Of a stretch of DNA of 64,000 bases, positions 16,481-32,579 are shown piece after piece (positions within the stretch are counted from its first letter, which is position 1; each line of letters begins with the position of its first letter). Location of the stretch: positions 1,116,001 to 1,180,000 of the forward strand of contig NW_027488577.1 in the NCBI RefSeq assembly GCF_050948215.1. Direction: 5' to 3'. The stretch comes from Halictus rubicundus (lineage: Eukaryota > Arthropoda > Insecta > Hymenoptera > Halictidae). The notes under the pieces were generated by a model. It saw nothing but the letters and a program-made list of their open reading frames with translations, made no database searches and was not told where the DNA came from. Made by a program: the position numbers and the translations under genes.

Positions 16481-19400
16481 GGATAGGGTAGAGGATTGGA
16501 TAGGATAGAGGATATTATAGGATAGAGGATAGGATAGGACAGAGGATAGGATAGGATAGAGGAAAGGATATTATAGAGGATAGGATAGGATAGAGGATAA
16601 CATAGGGGATTGGATAGCATAGAGGATAGGAGACGATAGAGGATAGGATAGGATTGAGGATAGGATAGTAAAGACGACAGGATAGGATACAGGATACGAT
16701 ATTATAGAGGATAGGATAGGATAGAGGATAGGATAGGATAGAGGATAGGATAGGATAGAGGATAGGATAGGACAGAGGATAGAATACGGATAGAGGATAG
16801 GATAGAATAGAGGATAGTATAGAGGATAGGATAGAGGATTGGATAGGATAGAGGATACTATAGGATAGACGATAGGATAGGATAGCGGATAGGATAGTAT
16901 GGAGTATACGATAGAATTGAGGATAGGATAGGGTTGAGGATAGGATAGGATACAGGATAGGATAGGACAGAGGATAGGATAGGATAGAGGATAAGATAAT
17001 ATAGAGGATAGGATAGGATAGAGGATAGGATAGGATAGAGGATAGGATGGGATACAGGATAGGATAGGATAGAGGATAGGATATAATAGAGGATAGGATA
17101 GGATAGAGGATAGGTTAGGATAGAGGATAGGATAGGATAGAGGATAGGATAGGATAGAGGATAGGATAGGATAGAGGATAGGTTAGGATAGAGGATAGGA
17201 GAGGATAGAGGATAGGATATTATGGAGGATAGGATAGGATAGAGGATAACATAGTGGATTGGATAGCATAGAGGATAGGAGACGATAGAGGATAGGATAG
17301 GATAGAGGATACGATAGGATAGATGATATTATAGGATAGAGGATAGGATAGGATGGAGGATAGGATAGGATAGAGGATAGGATATAGGATTGGATAGGAT
17401 AGAGGATAGGATCGGATAGAGGATAGGATAGGATTGAGGATAGGAGAGGATAGAGCAGATGATAGAGCATAGGAAAGAATTGAGGATAGGATAGGATAGA
17501 ATATAGGATAGGATAGAGAATAGGATAGGATAGATGATATTATAGGATAGAGGATAGGATAGGATGGAGGATATGATAGGATAGAGGATAAGATAGGATA
17601 GAGGATAGGACAGGATAGAGGGTAGGATAGGATAGAGCAGGATAGAATAGAGGATAGGATAGAGGATAGGATAGAGGATAGGATAGAGGATAGGATAGAG
17701 GATTGGATAGGATAGAGGATATTATAGGATAGAGGATAGGATAGGACAGAGGATAGGATAGGATAGAGGAAAGGATATTATAGAGGATAGGATAGGATAG
17801 AGGATAACATAGGGGATTGGATAGGATAGAGGATAGGAGACGATAGAGGATAGGATAGGATTGAGGATAGGATAGTAAAGACGACAGGATAGGATACAGG
17901 ATACGATATTATAGAGGATAGGATAGGATAGAGGATAGGATAGGATAGAGGATAGGATAGGATAGAGGATAGGATAGGACAGAGGATAGAATACGGATAG
18001 AGGATAGGATAGAATAGAGGATAGTATAGAGGATAGGATAGAGGATTGGATAGGATAGAGGATACTATAGGATAGACGATAGGATAGGATAGCGGATAGG
18101 ATAGTATGGAGTATACGATAGAATTGAGGATAGGATAGGGTTGAGGATAGGATCGGATACAGGATAGGATAGGACAGAGGATAGGATAGGATAGAGGATA
18201 AGATAATATAGAGGATAGGATAGGATAGAGGATAGGATAGGATAGAGGATAGGATAGGATCGAGGATAGGATAGGATAGAGGATAGGATAGGATATAGGA
18301 TAGGATAGGATAGAGGATAGGATAGGATAGAGGATAGGATAGGATAGAGAATTGGATAGGATAGAGGATACCGTAGGATAGAGGATAGGATAGGATTGAG
18401 GATAGGATAGTAAAGACGACAGGATAGGATACAGGATACGATATTATAGAGGATAGGATAGGATAGAGGATAGGATAGGATAGAGGATAGGATAGGACAG
18501 AGGATAGGATACGGATAGAGGATAGGATAGAATAGAGGATAGTATAGAGGATAGGATAGAGGATTGGATAGGATAGAGGATATTATAGGATAGACGATAG
18601 GATAGGATAGCGGATAGGATAGTATGGAGTATACGATAGAATTGAGGATAGGATAGGGTTGAGGATAGGATAGGATTGAGGGTAGGAGAGGATAGAGGAT
18701 AAGATAGGATAGAGGATAGGATAGGGTTGAAGATAGGATAGGATAGAGCAGGATGGGATAGAGGATAGGATAGAGGATAGGATAGGATAGAGAATACGAT
18801 AGGATAGATGATATTATAGGATACAGGATAGGATAGGATGGAGGATAGGATAGGATAGAGGATAGGATATAGGATTGGATAGGATAGAGGATATGATCGG
18901 ATAGAGGATAGGATAGGATTGAGGATAGGAGAGGATAGAGCAGATGATAGAGCATAGGAAAGAATTGAGGATAGGATAGGATAGAATATAGGATAGGATA
19001 GAGAATAGGATAGGATAGATGATATTATACGATAGAGGATAGGATAGGATGGAGGATAGGATAGGATAGAGGATAAGATAGGATAGAGGATAGGATAGGA
19101 TAGAGGGTAGGATAGGATAGAGCAGGATAGGGTAGAGGATAGGATAGAGGATAGGATAGGATAGAGGATAGGATAGGATAGAGGATATGATAGGATAGAG
19201 GATAGGATAGGATAGAGGATAGGATAGGATAGATGATATTATAGGAAAGAGGATAGGATATGATAGAGGATAGGATAGGATAGAGGATACGATACGATAG
19301 AGGATAGGATAGAGAATAGGATAGGATAGAGGATACGATACGATAGAGGATAGGATAGAGAATAGGATAGGATAGAGGATAGGGGATTGGATCGGATACA

Positions 19401-22400
19401 GGATAGGAGACGGTAGAGGATTGGATAGGATAGAGGATAGGATAGGATATAGGATAGCATAGGATAGAGGATAGGATAGGATAGAGGATAGGATAGGACA
19501 GAGGATAGGATACGGATAGAGGATAGGATAGAATAGAGGATAGGATAGAGGATAGGATAGAGGATTGGATAGGATAGAGGATATTATAGGATAGAGGATA
19601 GGATAGGATAGCGGATAGGATAGTATGGAGTATACGATAGAATTGAGGATAGGATAGGGTTGAGGATAGGATAGGATACAGGATAGGATAGGACAGAGGA
19701 TAGGATAGGATAGAGGATAAGATAATATAGAGGATAGGATAGGATAGAGGATAGGATAGGATAGAGGATAGGATGGGATACAGGATAGGATAGGATAGAG
19801 GATAGGATATAATAGAGGATAGGATAGGATAGAGGATAGGTTAGGATAGAGGATAGGATAGGATAGAGGATAGGATAGGATAGAGGATAGGATAGGATAG
19901 AGGATAGGTTAGGATAGAGGATAGGAGAGGATAGAGGATAGGATATTATGGAGGATAGGATAGGATAGAGGATAACATAGTGGATTGGATAGCATAGAGG
20001 ATAGGAGACGATAGAGGATAGGATAGGATAGAGGATACGATAGGATAGATGATATTATAGGATAGAGGATAGGATAGGATGGAGGATAGGATAGGATAGA
20101 GGATAGGATAGGTTAGAGGATAGGATGGGATACAGGATAGGATAGGATAGAGGATAGGATAGGATAGAGGATAGAAAAGGATAGAGGATAGGTTAGGATA
20201 GAGGATAGGATAGGATAGAGGATAGGATATTATGGAGGATAGGATAGGATAGAGGATAACATAGTGGATTGGATAGCATAGAGGATAGGAGACGATAGAG
20301 GATAGGAGAGGATAGAGGATACGATAGGATAGATGATATTATAGGATAGAGGATAGGATAGGATGGAGGATAGGATAGGATAGAGGATAGGATATAGGAT
20401 TGGATAGGATAGAGGATAGGATCGGATAGAGGATAGGATAGGATTGAGGATAGGAGAGGATAGAGCAGATGATAGAGCATAGGAAAGAATTGAGGATAGG
20501 ATAGGATAGAATATAGGATAGGATAGAGAATAGGATAGGATAGATGATATTATAGGATAGAGGATAGGATAGGATGGAGGATAGGATAGGATAGAGGATA
20601 AGATAGGATAGAGGATAGGATAGGATAGAGGATAGGATAGGATTGAGGATAGGATAGGAAAGAGGACAGGATCTGATACAGGATACGATATTATAGAGGA
20701 TACGATATTATAGAGGATAGGATAGGATAGATGATAGGATAGGATAGAGGATAGGATAGGATAGAGGATAGGATAGGATAGAGGATAGGATAGGAGAGAG
20801 GATAGGATAGGATAGAGGATAGGATAGGATAGAGGATAGGATAGGATAGTTGATAGGATAGGATAGGATAGAGGATAGGATAGGATAGTTGATGGGATAG
20901 GATACAGCATAGGATAGGATAGAGGATAGGATAGGATAGAGGATAGGATAGGATAGAGGATAGGATAGGATAGAGGATAGGATAGGATAGAGGATAGGAT
21001 AGGATAGAGGATTGGATAGGATAGAGGATAGGATATAATAGAGGATAGGATAGGATAGAGGATAACATAGGGGATTGGATAGCATAGAGGATAGGAGACG
21101 ATAGAGGATAGGATAGGATAGAGGATAGGATAGGATAGATGATATTATAGGATAGAGGCTAGGATAGGATGGAGGTTAGGATAGGATAGAGGATAGGATA
21201 TAGGATTGGATAGGATAGAGGATAGGATAGGATTGAGGATAGGATAGGATTGAGGATAGGAGAGGATAGAGCAGATGATAGAGCATAGGAAAGAATTGAG
21301 TATAGGATAGGATAGAATATAGTATAGGATAGAGAATAGGATAGGATAGATGATACTATAGGATAGAGGATAGGATAGGATGGAGGATAGGATGGGATAA
21401 GGGATAGGATATAGGATTGGATAGGATAGAGAATAGGATAGGATAGATGATACTATAGGATAGAGGATAGGATAGGATGGAGGATAGGATAGGATAAGGG
21501 ATAGGATATAGGATAGGATAGGATAGAGGATAGGATATAATAGAGGATAGGATAGGATAGAGGATAGGATAGGAGAGAGGATAGGATAGGACAGAGGATA
21601 GGATAGAATAGAGGATAGGATAGGATAGAGGATAGGATATAGGATTGGATAGGATAGAGGATAGGATCGGATAGAGGATAGGATAGGATTGAGGATAGGA
21701 GAGGATAGAGCAGATGATAGAGCATAGGAAAGAATTGAGGATAGGATAGGATAGAATATAGGATAGGATAGAGAATAGGATAGGATAGATGATATTATAG
21801 GATAGAGGATAGGATAGGATGGAGGATAGTATAGGATAGAGGATAGGATATAGGATTGGACAGGATAGAGGATAGGATAGGATAGAGGATAGGATAGGAT
21901 AGAGGATAGGATAGGATAGAGGATAGGATAGTATAGAGGATAGGATAGGATAGAGGATAGGATAGGATAGAGGATTGGATAGGGTACAGGATAGGATAGG
22001 ATAGAGGATAGGATATTATAGAGGATAGGATAGGATAGAGGATAACATAGGGGATTGGATAGCATAGAGGATAGGAGACGATAGAGGATAGGATAGGGTA
22101 GAGGATAGGATAGGATAGATGATATTATAGGATAGAGGATAGGATAGGATAGTTGATGGGATAGGATACAGCATAGGATAGGATAGAGGATAGGATAGGA
22201 TAGAGGATAAGATAGGATAGAGGATAGGATAGGATAGAGGATAGGATAGGATAGAGGATTGGATAGGATAGAGGATGCGATAGGATAGAGGATAGGATAG
22301 GATAGAGGATAGGATAGGATAGATGATATTATAGGATAGAGGATAGGATAGGATGGAGGATAGGATAGGATAGAGGATAGGATATAGGATTGGATAGGAT

Positions 22401-24310
22401 AGAGGATAGGATCGGATAGAGGATTGGATAGGATTGAGGATAGGAGATGATAGAGCAGATGATAGAGCATAGGAAAGAATTGAGGATAGAATAGGATAGA
22501 GGATAGGATAGGATAGAGGATAGGATAGCATAGAGGATAGGATAGGATATAGGATAGGATAGGATAGAGGATAGGATAGGATAGAGGATAGGATAGGATA
22601 GAGGATTGGATAGGATAGAGGATACCAAAGGATAGAGGATAGGATAGGATAGAGGATAGGATAGGATAGAGGATAGGATAGAATTGAGGATAGGATAGGG
22701 TTGAGGATAGGATAGGATACAGGATAGGATAGGACAGAGGATAGGATAGGATAGAGGATAAGATAATATAGAGGATAGGATAGGATAGATGATAGGATAG
22801 GATAGAGGATAGGATGGGATACAGGATAGGATAGGATAGAGGATAGGATAGGATAGAGGATAGGATAGGATAGAGGATAAGTTAGGATAGAGGATAGGAT
22901 AGGATAGAGGATAGGATATTATGGAGGATAGGATAGGATAGAGGATAACATAGTGGATTGGATAGCATAGAGGATAGGAGACGATAGAGGATAGGATAGG
23001 ATAGAGGATACGATAGGATAGATGATATTATAGGATAGAGGATAGGATAGGATGGAGGATAGGATAGGATAGAGGATAGGATATAGGATTGGATAGGATA
23101 GAGGATAGGATCGGATAGAGGATAGGATAGGATAGAGGATAAGATAGGATAGAGGATAGGATAGGATAGAGGGTAGGATAGGATAGAGCAGGATAGGATA
23201 GAGGATAGGATAGGATAGAGCAGGATAGGATAGAGGATAGGATAGAGGATAGGATAGAGGATAGGATAGAGGATATTATAGGATAGAGGATAGGATAGGA
23301 CAGAGGATAGGATAGGATAGAGGAAAGGATATTATAGAGGATAGGATAGGATAGAGGATAACATAGGGGATTGGATAGCATAGAGGATAGGAGACGATAG
23401 AGGATAGGATAGGATTGAGGATAGGATAGTAAAGACGACAGGATAGGATACAGGATACGATATTATAGAGGATAGGATAGGATAGAGGATAGGATAGGAT
23501 AGAGGATAGGATAGGATAGAGGATAGGATAGGACAGAGGATAGGATACGGATAGAGGATAGGATAGAATAGAGGATAGTATAGAGGATAGGATAGAGGAT
23601 TGGATAGGATAGAGGATATTATAGGATAGACGATAGGATAGGATAGCGGATAGGATAGTATGGAGTATACGATAGAATTGAGGATAGGATAGGATACAGG
23701 ATAGGATAGGACAGAGGATAGGATAGGATAGAGGATAAGATAATATAGAGGATAGGATAGGATAGATGATAGGATAGGATAGAGGATAGGATGGGATACA
23801 GGATAGGATAGGATAGAGGATAGGATAGGATAGAGGATAGGATAGGATAGAGGATAGGTTAGGATAGAGGAAAGGATAGGATATAGGATTGGATAGGATA
23901 GAGGATAGGATCGGATAGAGGATAGGATAGGATTGAGGATAGGATAGGATTGAGGATAGGAGAGGATAGAGCAGATGATAGAGCATAGGAAAGAATTGAG
24001 GATAGGATAGGATAGAGAATAGGATAGGATAGATGATATTATAGGATAGAGGATAGGATAGGATGGAGGATAGGATAGGATAGAGGATAAGATAGGATAG
24101 AGGATAGGATAGGATAGAGGGTAGGATAGGATAGAGCAGGATAGGATAGAGGATAGGATAGGATAGAGCAGGATAGGATAGAGGATAGGATAGGGGATAG
24201 GATAGAGGATAGGATAGAGGATTGGATAGGATAGAGGATATTATAGGATAGAGGATAGGATAGGATAGCGGATAGGATAGGATGGAGTATAGGATAGAAT
24301 TGAGGATAGG

Positions 24311-27300
24311 ATAGTGTTGAGGATAGGATAGGAAAGAGGACAGGATAGGATAGAGGATAGGATAGGATAGAGGATAGGATAGGATAGGATATAGGATAGG
24401 ATAGGATAGAGGATAGGATAGGATAGAGGATAGGATATTATGGAGGATAGGATAGGATAGAGGATAACATAGTGGATTGGATTGCATAGAGGATAGGAGA
24501 CGATAGAGAATAGGATAGGATAGAGGATACGATAGGATACATGATATTATAGGATAGAGGATAGGATAGGATGGAGGATAGGATAGGATAGAGGATAGGA
24601 TATAGGATTGGATAGGATAGAGGATAGGATCGGATAGAGGATAGGATAGGATTGAGGATAGGATAGGATTGAGGATAGGAGAGGATAGAGCAGATGATAG
24701 AGCATAGGAAAGAATTGAGGATAGGATAGGATAGAGAATAGGATAGGATAGATGATATTATAGGATAGAGGATAGGATAGGATGGAGGATAGGATAGGAT
24801 AGAGGATAAGATAGGATAGAGGATAGGATAGGATAGAGGGTAGGATAGGATAGAGCAGGATAGGATAGAGGATAGGATAGGATAGAGCAGGATAGGATAG
24901 AGGATAGGATAGGGGATAGGATAGAGGATAGGATAGAGGATTGGATAGGATAGAGGATATTATAGGATAGAGGATAGGATAGGATAGCGGATAGGATAGG
25001 ATGGAGTATAGGATAGAATTGAGGATAGGATAGTGTTGAGGATAGGATAGGAAAGAGGACAGGATAGGATAGAGGATAGGATAGGATAGAGGATAGGATA
25101 GGATAGGATATAGGATAGGATAGGATAGAGGATAGGATAGGATAGAGGATAGGATAGGATAGAGGATTGGATAGGATAGAGGATAGGATAGGATAGAGGA
25201 TAGGATAGGATAGAGGATATGATAGGATAGAGGATAGGATAGGATACAGGATAGGATAGGATTGATGATATTATAGGAAAGAGGATAGGATATGATAGAG
25301 GATACAATATTATAGAGGATAGGATAGGATAGAGCATAGGATAGGATAGAGGATAGGATAGGATAGAGGATAGGATAGGATAGAGGATAGGATAGGATAG
25401 AGGATAGGATAGGATAGAGGATAGGATAGGATAGAGGATAGGATAGGATAGAGGATAGGATACGGATAGAGGATAGGATAGAATAGAGGATAGTATAGAG
25501 GATAGGATAGAGGATTGGATAGGATAGAGGATATTATAGGATAGACGATAGGATAGGATAGCGGATAGGATAGTATGGAGTATACGATAGAATTGAGGAT
25601 AGGATAGGTTTGAGGATAGGATAGGATACAGGATAGGATAGGACAGAGGATAGGATAGGATAGAGGATAAGATAATATAGAGGATAGGATAGGATAGATG
25701 ATAGGATAGGATAGAGGATAGGATGGGATACAGGATAGGATAGGATAGAGGATAGGATAGGATAGAGGATAGGATAGGATAGAGGATAGGTTAGGATAGA
25801 GGATAGGATAGGATAGAGGATAGGATATTATGGAGGATAGGATAGGATAGAGGATAACATAGTGGATTGGATAGCATAGAGGATAGGAGACGATAGAGAA
25901 TAGGATAGGATAGAGGATACGATAGGATACATGATATTATAGGATAGAGGATAGGATAGGATGGAGGATAGGATAGGATAGAGGATAGGATATAGGATTG
26001 GATAGGATAGAGGATAGGATCGGATAGAGGATAGGATAGGATTGAGGATAGGATAGGATTGAGGATAGGAGAGGATAGAGCAGATGATAGAGCATAGGAA
26101 AGAATTGAGGATAGGATAGGATAGAATATAGGATAGGATAGAGAATAGGATAGGATAGATGATATTATAGGATAGAGGATAGGATAGGATGGAGGATAGG
26201 ATAGGATAGAGGATAAGATAGGATAGAGGATAGGATAGGATAGAGGGTAGGATAGGATAGAGCAGGATAGGATAGAGGATAGGATAGGATAGAGCAGGAT
26301 AGGATAGAGGATAGGATAGGGGATAGGATAGAGGATATGATAGAGGATTGGATAGGATAGAGGATATTATAGGATAGAGGATAGGATAGGATAGCGGATA
26401 GGATAGGATGGAGTATAGGATAGAATTGAGGATAGGATAGTGTTGAGGATAGGATAGGAAAGAGGACAGGATAGGATAGAGGATAGGATAGGATAGAGGA
26501 TAGGATAGGATAGGATATAGGATAGGATAGGATAGAGGATAGGATAGGATAGAGGATAGGATAGGATATAGGATTGGATAGGATAGAGGATAGGATCGGA
26601 TAGAGGATAGGATAGGATTGAGGATAGGATAGGATTGAGGATAGGAGAGGATAGAGCAGATGATAGAGCATAGGAAAGAATTGAGGATAGGATAGGATAG
26701 AGAATAGGATAGGATAGATGATATTATAGGATAGAGGATAGGATAGGATGGAGGATAGGATAGGATAGAGGATAAGATAGGATAGAGGATAGGATAGGAT
26801 AGAGGGTAGGATAGGATAGAGCAGGATAGGATAGAGGATAGGATAGGATAGAGCAGGATAGGATAGAGGATAGGATAGGGGATAGGATAGAGGATAGGAT
26901 AGAGGATTGGATAGGATAGAGGATATTATAGGATAGAGGATAGGATAGGATAGCGGATAGGATAGGATGGAGTATAGGATAGAATTGAGGATAGGATAGT
27001 GTTGAGGATAGGATAGGAAAGAGGACAGGATAGGATAGAGGATAGGATAGGATAGAGGATAGGATAGGATAGGATATAGGATAGGATAGGATAGAGGATA
27101 GGATAGGATAGAGGATAGGATAGGATAGAGGATTGGATAGGATAGAGGATAGGATAGGATAGAGGATAGGATAGGATAGAGGATATGATAGGATAGAGGA
27201 TAGGATAGGATACAGGATAGGATAGGATAGATGATATTATAGGAAAGAGGATAGGATATGATAGAGGATACAATATTATAGAGGATAGGATAGGATAGAG

Positions 27301-28710
27301 CATAGGATAGGATAGAGGATAGGATAGGATAGAGGATAGGATAGGATAGAGGATAGGATAGGATAGAGGATAGGATAGGATAGAGGATAGGATAGGATAG
27401 AGGATAGGATAGGATAGAGGATAGGATACGGATAGAGGATAGGATAGAATAGAGGATAGTATAGAGGATAGGATAGAGGATTGGATAGGATAGAGGATAT
27501 TATAGGATAGACGATAGGATAGGATAGCGGATAGGATAGTATGGAGTATACGATAGAATTGAGGATAGGATAGGTTTGAGGATAGGATAGGATACAGGAT
27601 AGGATAGGACAGAGGATAGGATAGGATAGAGGATAAGATAATATAGAGGATAGGATAGGATAGATGATAGGATAGGATAGAGGATAGGATGGGATACAGG
27701 ATAGGATAGGATAGAGGATAGGATAGGATAGAGGATAGGATAGGATAGAGGATAGGTTAGGATAGAGGATAGGATAGGATAGAGGATAGGATATTATGGA
27801 GGATAGGATAGGATAGAGGATAACATAGTGGATTGGATAGCATAGAGGATAGGAGACGATAGAGAATAGGATAGGATAGAGGATACGATAGGATACATGA
27901 TATTATAGGATAGAGGATAGGATAGGATGGAGGATAGGATAGGATAGAGGATAGGATATAGGATTGGATAGGATAGAGGATAGGATCGGATAGAGGATAG
28001 GATAGGATTGAGGATAGGATAGGATTGAGGATAGGAGAGGATAGAGCAGATGATAGAGCATAGGAAAGAATTGAGGATAGGATAGGATAGAATATAGGAT
28101 AGGATAGAGAATAGGATAGGATAGATGATATTATAGGATAGAGGATAGGATAGGATGGAGGATAGGATAGGATAGAGGATAAGATAGGATAGAGGATAGG
28201 ATAGGATAGAGGGTAGGATAGGATAGAGCAGGATAGGATAGAGGATAGGATAGGATAGAGCAGGATAGGATAGAGGATAGGATAGGGGATAGGATAGAGG
28301 ATATGATAGAGGATTGGATAGGATAGAGGATATTATAGGATAGAGGATAGGATAGGATAGCGGATAGGATAGGATGGAGTATAGGATAGAATTGAGGATA
28401 GGATAGTGTTGAGGATAGGATAGGAAAGAGGACAGGATAGGATAGAGGATAGGATAGGATAGAGGATAGGATAGGATAGGATATAGGATAGGATAGGATA
28501 GACGATAGGATAGGATAGAGGATAGGATAGGATAGAGGATTGGATAGGATAGAGGATAGGATAGGATAGAGGATAGGATAGGATAGAGGATATGATAGGA
28601 TAGAGGATAGGATAGGATACAGGATAGGATAGGATAGATGATATTATAGGAAAGAGGATAGGATATGATAGAGGATACAATATTATAGAGGATAGGATAG
28701 GATAGAGCAT
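24311..28710 (+). repeat. Compound higher-order repeat, 1966 bp (1407+559)
   Basis: The private variant atagtgttga (usual form atagggttga) occurs at 25030, 26437, 26996 and 28403, with spacings 1407, 559 and 1407. This gives a 1966-bp compound unit. Further copies lie at 24311 and 31929. The accompanying gacaggatagg and gatacaatatt variants move with it. Block edges are approximate. Confidence 0.7.
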
Positions 28711-31700
28711 AGGATAGGATAGAGGATAGGATAGGATAGAGGATAGGATAGGATAGAGGATATTATAGGATAGTGGATAGGATAGGATAGCGTATAGGAT
28801 AGGATGGAGTATACGATAGAATTGAGGGTAGGATAGGGTTGAGGATAGGATAGGATCGAGGATAGGAGAAGATAGAGGATAGGATAGGATAGAGGATACG
28901 ATACGATAGAGGATAGGATAGAGAATAGGATAGGATAGAGGATACGATACGATAGAGGATAGGATAGAGAATAGGATAGGATAGAGGATAGGGGATTGGA
29001 TCGGATACAGGATAGGAGACGGTAGAGGAAAGGATAGGATAGAGGATAGGATTGGATAGAGGATAGCATAGGATAGAGGATAGGATATGATAGAGGATTA
29101 CATAGGGGATTGGATAGCATAGAGGATAGGAGACGATAGAGGACAGGATAAGATAGAGGATAGGATAGGATAGATGATATTATAGGATAGAGGATAGGAT
29201 AGGATGGAGTATAGGATAGGATAGAGGATAGGATATAGGATTGGATAGGATAGAGGATACGATATTATAGAGGATAGGATAGGATAGAAGATAGAATAGG
29301 ATAGAGGATAGGATAGGATAGAGGATAGGATAGGAGAGAGGATAGGATAGGATAGAGGATAGGATAGGACAGAGGATAGGATACGGATAGAGGATAGGAT
29401 AGAATAGAGGATAGGATAGAGGATAGGATAGAGGATTGGATAGCATAGAGGATATTATAGGATAGAGGATAGGATAGGATGGAGGATAGGATAGGATAGA
29501 GGATAGGATATAGGATTGGATAGGCTAGAGGATAGGATAGGATAGAGGATAAGATAATATAGAGGATAGGATAGGATAGAGGATAGGATAGGATAGAGGA
29601 TAGGATGGGATACAGGATAGGATAGGATAGAGGATAGGATAGGATAGAGGATAGGATAGGATAGAGGATAGGTTAGGATAGAGGATAGGATATTATAGAG
29701 GATAGGATAGGATAGAGGATAACATAGTGGATTGGATAGCATAGAGGATAGGAGACGATAGAGGATAGGATAGGATAGAGGATACGATAGGATAGATGAT
29801 ATTATAGGATAGAGGATAGGATAGGATGGAGGATAGGATAGGATAGAGGATAGGATAGGATAGAGGATAGGATACGATAGAGGATTGGATAGGATAGAGG
29901 ATACGATAGGATATAGGATAGGATAGGATAGAGGATAGGATAGGATAGAGGATAGGATAGGATAGACGATTGGATAGGATAGAGGATAGGATAGGATAGA
30001 GGATAGGATAGGAAAGAGGACAGGATAGGATAGAGGATAGGATAGGATAGAGGATAGGATAGGATAGAGGATAGGATAGGATAGAGGATAGGTTAGGATA
30101 GAGGATAGGATAGGATAGAGGATAGGATATTATGGAGGATAGGATAGGATAGAGGATAACATAGTGGATTGGATAGCATAGAGGATAGGAGACGATAGAG
30201 GATAGGATAGGATAGAGGATACGATAGGATAGATGATATTATAGGATAGAGGATAGGATAGGATGGAGGATAGGATAGGATAGAGGATAGGATAGGATAG
30301 AGGATAGGATACGATAGAGGATTGGATAGGATAGAGGATACGATAGGATATAGGATAGGATAGGATAGAGGATAGGATAGGATAGAGGATAGGATAGGAT
30401 AGAGGATTGGATAGGATAGAGGATAGGATAGGATAGAGGATAGGATAGGAAAGAGGACAGGATAGGATAGAGGATAGGATAGGATAGAGGATAGGATAGG
30501 ATAGAGGATAGGATAGGATAGAGGATAGGTTAGGATAGAGGATAGGATAGGATAGAGGATAGGATATTATGGAGGATAGGATAGGATAGAGGATAACATA
30601 GTGGATTGGATAGCATAGAGGATAGGAGACGATAGAGGATAGGATAGGATAGATCATACGATAGGATAGATGATATTATAGGATAGAGGATAGGATAGGA
30701 TGGAGGATAGGATAGGGTAGAGGATAGGATATAGGATTGGATAGGATAGAGGATAGGATCGGATAGAGGATAGGATAGGATTGAGGATAGGAGAGGATAG
30801 AGCAGATGGTAGAGCATAGGAAAGAATTGAGGATAGGATAGGATAGAATATAGGATAGGATAGAGAATAGGATAGGATAGATGATATTATAGGATAGAGG
30901 ATAGGATAGGATGGAGGATAGGATAGGATAGAGGATAAGATAGGATAGAGGGTAGGATAGGATAGAGGGTAGGATAGGATAGAGCAGGATAGGATAGAGG
31001 ATAGGATAGGATAGAGCAGGATAGGATAGAGGATAGGATAGAGGATAGGATAGAGGATAGGATAGAGGATATTATAGGATAGAGGATAGGATAGGACAGA
31101 GGATAGGATAGGATAGAGGAAAGGATATTATAGAGGATAGGATAGGATAGAGGATAACATAGGGGATTGGATAGCATAGAGGATAGGAGACGATAGAGGA
31201 TAGGATAGGATTGAGGATAGGATAGTAAAGACGACAGGATAGGATACAGGATACGATATTATAGAGGATAGGATAGGATTGAGGATAGGATAGGATAGAG
31301 GATAGGATAGGATAGAGGATAGGATAGGACAGAGGATAGGATACGGATAGAGGATAGGATAGAATAGAGGATAGTATAGAGGATAGGATAGAGGATTGGA
31401 TAGGATAGAGGATATTATAGGATAGACGATAGGATAGGATAGCGGATAGGATAGTATGGAGTATACGATAGAATTGAAGATAGGATAGGTTTGCGGATAG
31501 GATAGGATACAGGATAGGATAGGACAGAGGATAGGATAGGATAGAGGATAAGATAATATAGAGGATAGGATAGGATAGATGATAGGATAGGATAGAGGAT
31601 AGGATGGGATACAGGATAGGATAGGATAGAGGATAGGATAGGATAGAGGATAGGATAGGATAGAGGATAGGTTAGGATAGAGGATAGGATAGGATAGGAT

Positions 31701-32579
31701 AGAGGATAGGATATTATGGAGGATAGGATAGGATAGAGGATAACATAGTGGATTGGATAGCATAGAGGATAGGAGACGATAGAGAATAGGATAGGATAGA
31801 GGATAGGATAGGGGATAGGATAGAGGATAGGATAGAGGATTGGATAGGATAGAGGATATTATAGGATAGAGAATAGGATAGGATAGCGGATAGGATAGGA
31901 TGGAGTATAGGATAGAATTGAGGATAGGATAGTGTTGAGGATATGATAGGAAAGAGGACAGGATAGGATAGAGGATAGGATAGGATAGAGGATAGGATAG
32001 GATAGGATATAGGATAGGATAGGATAGAGGATAGGATAGGATAGAGGATAGGATAGGATAGAGGATTGGATAGGATAGAGGATAGGATAGGATAGAGGAT
32101 ATGATAGGATAGAGGATAGGATAGGATACAGGATAGGATAGGATAGATGATATTATAGGAAAGAGGATAGGATATGATAGAGGATACAATATTATAGAGG
32201 ATAGGATAGGATAGAGCATAGGATAGGATAGAGGATAGGATAGGATAGAGGATAGGATAGGATAGAGGATAGGTTAGGATAGAGGATAGGATAGGATAGA
32301 GGATAGGATAGGATAGAGGATAGGATAGGATAGAGGATAGGATAGGATAGAGGATAGGATATTATAGAGGATAGGATAGAATAGAGGATAGGATATTATA
32401 GAGGATAGGATAGGATAGAGGATAACATAGGGGATTGGATAGCATAGAGGATAGGAGACGATAGAGGATAGGATAGGATAGATGATATTATAGGATAGAG
32501 GATAGGATAGGATGGAGGATAGGATAGGATAGAAGATAGGATAGGATAGAGGATAGGATAGGACAGAGGATAGGATAGG

